Source: an uncultured Prevotella sp. (GTDB lineage Bacteria > Bacteroidota > Bacteroidia > Bacteroidales > Bacteroidaceae). Taken from it: a stretch of 64,000 nt of DNA. The stretch spans positions 89,147-153,146 of the forward strand of contig CALUEX010000053.1 in NCBI GenBank assembly GCA_944319815.1. Reading direction: 5' to 3'. Within the stretch, counting starts at the first letter, position 1. Each line of letters begins with the position of its first letter. A model generated the notes under the pieces. That model saw only the letters and a list, made by a program, of their open reading frames with translations, had not been told where the DNA came from and did no database searches. The translations under genes were made by a program, and so were the position numbers. Below, one piece after another: positions 60,564 through 64,000 of this stretch.

Positions 60564-62014
60564 AAAAAATAACCATATCCAATTTTAAAGGTATAAAATC
60601 GCCCCTACAATTAGATTTATATACTGTAGATAACAATAACATTGAAAAGGAATCTAACCTTTTGTTATATGCAGAAAACGGAGGTGGAAAAACATCTATA
60701 TCTGAAGCTATAAGATTAATTTCATTTGCTAATTTTATAGAAGAAGAAGTAATAAGTCCCAATATTGTTGGCGAAGAGCGGGAAGCAGCCAAACGAGATT
60801 GGCTAAATAGTTACCTGCATGATCAATCTAATGATGTATTTGAAATAGATATTGATGGAAATAAATTTTCATCCACTAGCCCCGATGCTATGCCCAATAA
60901 AAATGTTTTCATATTAGATAGACTTCAACTTAGGCCTACATCTAAAATTAAGCTAGAAAACTTAATTGGGAAAAACCATTTTGGCGGACCTTATTCATAT
61001 GAACAATTATCGTCATCTGAAATTATTGATATGGTATTAAGTGATGTTAATGATATTTTAAAGAATGAATTTAAAGAAAAAATAGAACTAGTTCGCCCTG
61101 AATCAGAAGAAAAAATAGTTGGAATATCAGGTATAATTGAAGGTATCATTACCGAGAATATACACGAAAAATTAAACGAGGCTCATCAAAATTTAATTAA
61201 AATTTTGATTTTTATAAGCTATGTAAAATTAGCCCCTAAATTAGGAGATGAAAAAAAATATTTCGTAGTATTTGATGACGTAATGTCAAGCCTAGATTTA
61301 GCAAACCGCATTGTTTTGGCTCGGATTTTAATTAATTTAGGAAAAGAGTATCAGTTATTATTAATGACACACAATGTTGGTTTTTATAATTTAATAAAAC
61401 ATATTTCAGGTATAAACCATACAAATGAAAATTGGAGATATACATCACTGTATCAAATAGATGGAACTCATATCATGTATTCAATTAGTGAAGAAGAAAA
61501 TGTAGATGAACTAGTAAAAAAATTTGGTGGAAGAATTTTGCCAACTGATGAATTAGCGATTAATGCTATGCGTAAAAAATTCGAAAAATTACTACATGAA
61601 TTTGGGAAAATTTTAACAATTGGAGTACAAGAAGAGACTTCTGACTTAATTGACCGAATCTGTAATAACGAAAAATGGCTATATTGCTATTTGGATGGTG
61701 ATAAAATTTATACACAGACAGATTTAATCAAAAATATTTCATCACTAGTAAAGGTTTGTCCTCAGAAATATCTACAATCTAAAATTAGAGCTATTTTCCA
61801 AAAATATAATGAAGGCAACCAGATGCCATGGATCTCTACAACAATACAACATTTACATACCTATCAAAAGGTCGTATTACATCAAGGATCACATGATCAA
61901 CTTGGAACTCTTCCTATTATTTCAGATAAAGAAATTACTATCACATTAGATTTAATGAAAAAACTTGAGCAGATAATTAAAAGAAGCTCAACTAATTTTC
62001 CATATTTTATTTAA
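60560..62014 (+). CDS. Compact ABC-type AAA ATPase coupled to the DUF262 protein (484 aa)
   Basis: Begins with GTG overlapping the previous TGA by 4 nt. Walker A is AENGGGKTS (residues 38-46), the signature position reads LNEAHQN (205-211), Walker B is FVVFDD (235-240) with a D-loop SSLD, and the H-loop is MTHN (269-272). The distance between Walker A and signature is only about 160 residues, without the long coiled coil of Rad50/SMC. The LxEAHxN signature variant is found in other bacterial defence-type ATPases. The C-terminal 200 residues are not recognised. A pair of DUF262 protein + ATPase is not a named system I know. Confidence 0.75.
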   Translation: MKKITISNFKGIKSPLQLDLYTVDNNNIEKESNLLLYAENGGGKTSISEAIRLISFANFIEEEVISPNIVGEEREAAKRDWLNSYLHDQSNDVFEIDIDGNKFSSTSPDAMPNKNVFILDRLQLRPTSKIKLENLIGKNHFGGPYSYEQLSSSEIIDMVLSDVNDILKNEFKEKIELVRPESEEKIVGISGIIEGIITENIHEKLNEAHQNLIKILIFISYVKLAPKLGDEKKYFVVFDDVMSSLDLANRIVLARILINLGKEYQLLLMTHNVGFYNLIKHISGINHTNENWRYTSLYQIDGTHIMYSISEEENVDELVKKFGGRILPTDELAINAMRKKFEKLLHEFGKILTIGVQEETSDLIDRICNNEKWLYCYLDGDKIYTQTDLIKNISSLVKVCPQKYLQSKIRAIFQKYNEGNQMPWISTTIQHLHTYQKVVLHQGSHDQLGTLPIISDKEITITLDLMKKLEQIIKRSSTNFPYFI

Positions 62015-62133
62015 TGCACTTTCTTTAACAAATAATTGCAATTCAAATTAATATCAAATACATGCAAATATTTCTTGTCAAATCATATGTTTTAAATCTA
62101 ATTACTATTTAAATTTTGGATAGTTGCCTTATT

Positions 62134-62142
62134 ATTTTCCTA
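62134..62142. repeat. Left target-site duplication of the IS4-family element
   Basis: ATTTTCCTA, repeated exactly at 63454-63462 on the other side of the element. Confidence 0.85.
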
Positions 62143-62234
62143 CATTAGTGTCCACTAAAAAAATCATAGAAGTTCTTTGAAATTATTGAAATTCAATTTG
62201 TTATAGGCAATTTTAGATTTCCGAGACTTGAATT

Positions 62235-62242
62235 TAACTTTG
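62235..62242 (+). promoter_or_regulatory. -7 box of the transposase
   Basis: TAACTTTG, 19 nt before the ATG, inside the element. Confidence 0.5.
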
Positions 62243-62261
62243 CGGTCAAAATCAGACCGTT

Positions 62262-63425
62262 ATGTTTAAAGACGAGTACGTTTTCTCTCAATTAGTTAAA
62301 TTCCTTGATTACGAGAAATTCAAATACATTGTGAAGAAATACAATGGCAACAAGTATATCAAAAGCTATACCTGTTGGAATCAGTTGCTTACGATGATGT
62401 TCGGTCAGCTATCCAATCGAGAGAGCCTCCGGGATCTGGTTGTGGCTATGGAAGCACACGCTGGGAAACTCTACCATCTCGGAATCGGGAAATCTGTAAC
62501 ACGAAGCAATCTCAGTAAAGCTAATGAGCAACGTGATTACCGTATTTTCGAGGAGTATGCAACATTCATGATTGCCGAGGCCCGCAAGCGTAGAATCAAT
62601 AAAATATTCGAACTTGACGGTCATGTTTACGCATTTGACTCTACAACGGTTGATTTGTGCCTGTCGGTGTTTGAATGGGCCAGATTTCGCAAACACAAAG
62701 GCGGAATAAAGTTGCATACGCTCTATGATGTTGAAGCGGAAGTACCTGCATTTGTGCATATTACACCTGCCAACATTCACGATTCAAAGGCTATGCCTGA
62801 GATACCATACGAATCTGGAGCGCACTACATATTCGACCGCGGATATAACGATTTCAGCAACCTTAATACGATAAATCGTATAGGTGCTTTCTTCGTTGTA
62901 CGAGCCAAAACAAACGTACGGATCAAGCCTAAAACCTGGAAACGAAGATTGCCGGAAGGTGTAGTTTCGGATGTAATCGGGTGCTTTACGGTTTATAAAA
63001 GTTCTAAGGATTATCCCGAGGAACTTAGAAAACTCATCGTTGAAAATCCTGAAGACGGTACACAATATATCTTCCTGACAAACAATCTTGACGCATCTGT
63101 GGAGTTGTTATCATCGCTTTATCGAAACAGATGGGGTGTAGAACTGTTCTTCAAATGGATAAAACAACACCTCAGGATTAAGAAGTTTTGGGGAATATCG
63201 GAAAACGCAGTACGCATACAAATCTATTGTGCGATAATTACTTACTGTTTGGTAGCAATAATCCAACACGATATGAAATTAGAACGCAGCATCTATGAAG
63301 TTCTCCAAATTCTCGGAATCTCTCTGACCGACAAAACACATCTCAGTGACTTGTTCTACAAATCGAATTTCAAAAATGTCAAAGACCAATATGATTCAAG
63401 TGAACCGGATTTATTTAATTTTTAA
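62262..63425 (+). CDS. IS4-family DDE transposase with DUF4372-like N-terminus (387 aa)
   Basis: Starts MFKDEYVFSQLVKFLDYEKF, a DUF4372-like N-terminal region. The catalytic residues are visible: D126 in YAFDSTTVDL, D192 in YIFDRGYNDF and E294 within the IS4 Y-(2)-R-(3)-E-(6)-K signature (Y287, R290, E294, K301; YRNRWGVELFFKWIKQ). The gene appears intact, so the element is potentially active. It ends 28 nt before the right terminal repeat of the element. Confidence 0.92.
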   Translation: MFKDEYVFSQLVKFLDYEKFKYIVKKYNGNKYIKSYTCWNQLLTMMFGQLSNRESLRDLVVAMEAHAGKLYHLGIGKSVTRSNLSKANEQRDYRIFEEYATFMIAEARKRRINKIFELDGHVYAFDSTTVDLCLSVFEWARFRKHKGGIKLHTLYDVEAEVPAFVHITPANIHDSKAMPEIPYESGAHYIFDRGYNDFSNLNTINRIGAFFVVRAKTNVRIKPKTWKRRLPEGVVSDVIGCFTVYKSSKDYPEELRKLIVENPEDGTQYIFLTNNLDASVELLSSLYRNRWGVELFFKWIKQHLRIKKFWGISENAVRIQIYCAIITYCLVAIIQHDMKLERSIYEVLQILGISLTDKTHLSDLFYKSNFKNVKDQYDSSEPDLFNF

Positions 63426-64000
63426 CCTTGTCCATTTTTAGCGGACAGTAGTGATTTTCCTATAAATAAAATCTCCTCTTTTGTGAAAGAATATTTTAAA
63501 TACAACTGATTATCAATTTCCAAAATTGATTTATGCCAGTTAATATCGCTTTGATTACTAAAATCTTGCAGTGGAATAAATCTAAAAACATCTTGTGACA
63601 CCTGCATAGTACCTCGACCAAAAAACAATAATGTCTTAAAAAAATTAGTACAGATATATTTATAACAATTTTTCTGTTCAATCTCAGTATCAAAGGGACC
63701 TATCAAAAGAAAGGTTTCTGTGCAAACTGAATTTTGTTCTCCTATGATGGTTTCTGGTGGATTGAAAGCATTTGTAGAATAACTAGTTGTAAAAAATAGT
63801 TTATATTTATTTACTGCAGCTTTGTTTTTTGTTATAATTCTAGGTGAAATATATCCAATTGTTCTTCTCGCTCCTCCTTTAATTCCTTTCACACCATAAA
63901 TTTTTACGCATCCGTAGAAAGGTTCTGATTGTAAATTAGATAGTGGATATCTTTCTGGCGAATTAAATAAATCCTTTCTGATTCCAAACGGCTGGGTTAA
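63422..64000 (-). CDS. C-terminal part of an Eco57I-type restriction-modification enzyme (partial)
   Basis: Open from the window edge (LTQPFGIRKDLFNS) through YISPRIITKNKAAVNKYKLF, YSTNAFNPPETIIGEQNSVCTETFLLIGPFD and CYKYICTNFFKTLLFFGRGTMQVSQDVFRFIPLQDF to DNQLYLKYSFTKEEILFIGK. This is the characteristic C-terminus (TaqI-like target recognition part) of Eco57I/type IIG or Eco57I-like methyltransferases. The natural stop (TAA) straddled the IS insertion site, so the gene now reads SLLSAKNGQG into the IS before stopping at 63422. The start is outside the window. The ORF is otherwise intact, so the enzyme could still be functional. Confidence 0.85.
   Translation of the reverse strand, partial: LTQPFGIRKDLFNSPERYPLSNLQSEPFYGCVKIYGVKGIKGGARRTIGYISPRIITKNKAAVNKYKLFFTTSYSTNAFNPPETIIGEQNSVCTETFLLIGPFDTEIEQKNCYKYICTNFFKTLLFFGRGTMQVSQDVFRFIPLQDFSNQSDINWHKSILEIDNQLYLKYSFTKEEILFIGKSLLSAKNGQG
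63454..63462. repeat. Right target-site duplication of the IS4-family element
   Basis: ATTTTCCTA, identical to 62134-62142. It lies inside the last codons of the Eco57I-type gene. Confidence 0.85.

Larger units (their letters stand above)
62143..63453 (+). mobile_element. Complete IS4-family insertion sequence (1311 bp)
   Basis: Terminal inverted repeats CATTAGTGTCCACTAAAAA (left) and CACTACTGTCCGCTAAAAA (reverse complement of the right end) match at 16 of 19 positions. It has a 9-bp target duplication (ATTTTCCTA) and one intact transposase gene. It inserted at the stop codon of the Eco57I-type gene on the minus strand. Confidence 0.9.

Noticed and set aside
1-64000. tRNA or rRNA genes
   Set aside because: No cloverleaf-like or conserved rRNA segments could be recognised on either strand by eye.

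Overview
The window is about 64 kb of a Bacteroidales chromosome, most likely a Prevotellaceae member (genus inferred, not proven). Supporting signs are Bacteroidota promoters (TTTG, about 19-21 nt, TAnnTTTG) before many genes, a SusC/SusD pair, the type IX secretion translocon SprA, a cargo protein with a T9SS sorting tail, DUF5723 and meso-diaminopimelate dehydrogenase. Positions 1 to about 56,900 are GC-rich housekeeping and surface-biology sequence. From about 57,000 the composition becomes AT-rich and the content changes to an accessory island.

Layout. 1-4.4 kb: a cupin, an Fn3-repeat T9SS cargo and a thioredoxin-fold lipoprotein. 4.4-15.1 kb (mostly minus strand): DUF418 and EamA membrane proteins, DUF3737, two secreted phosphatases, the ptb-buk acyl-phosphate pair and a hypothetical protein. 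15.3-27.4 kb (minus): sprA, ruvA, a DUF5723 outer-membrane protein and a large lipoprotein. 28.8-37.8 kb: ddh, pepC and a dxs-trkA-trkH-manA run. 38.4-42.5 kb: a DUF4435/AAA ATPase pair resembling PARIS, an EamA transporter and cysK. 43.2-50.9 kb: a SusCD locus with two secreted phosphatases. 51.4-56.8 kb: a Cys-rich secreted peptide, a TonB receptor and dnaK.

The island, 57.0-64.0 kb, holds an excisionase-like HTH protein, a tyrosine recombinase truncated right after its HxxR motif, a translationally coupled DUF262 protein + ABC-type ATPase pair, a complete IS4-family element with 9-bp target duplication, and the C-terminus of an Eco57I-type restriction-modification enzyme running off the window. 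The insertion sequence landed exactly on that enzyme's stop codon. The DUF262-ATPase pair is the best candidate for an undescribed defence system here.

Intergenic DNA is unusually structured. It is built from recurring modules: a ~192-bp MITE-like element (three copies), paired GTAG-type REP palindromes whose core word differs between loci but matches within a locus, AAAAGG-type hairpins, GGGTTGGGGTGGG elements, and low-complexity words that form long perfect inverted repeats at gene ends. Some multi-module blocks recur in the same order at distant sites.

Functionally, the window combines envelope export (SprA and its cargo), phosphate or phospho-compound scavenging (four secreted phosphatases, one SusCD), potassium uptake, isoprenoid and cell-wall precursor supply, and two putative anti-phage ATPase systems. 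All calls come from reading the sequence and from family knowledge; no database search was run.
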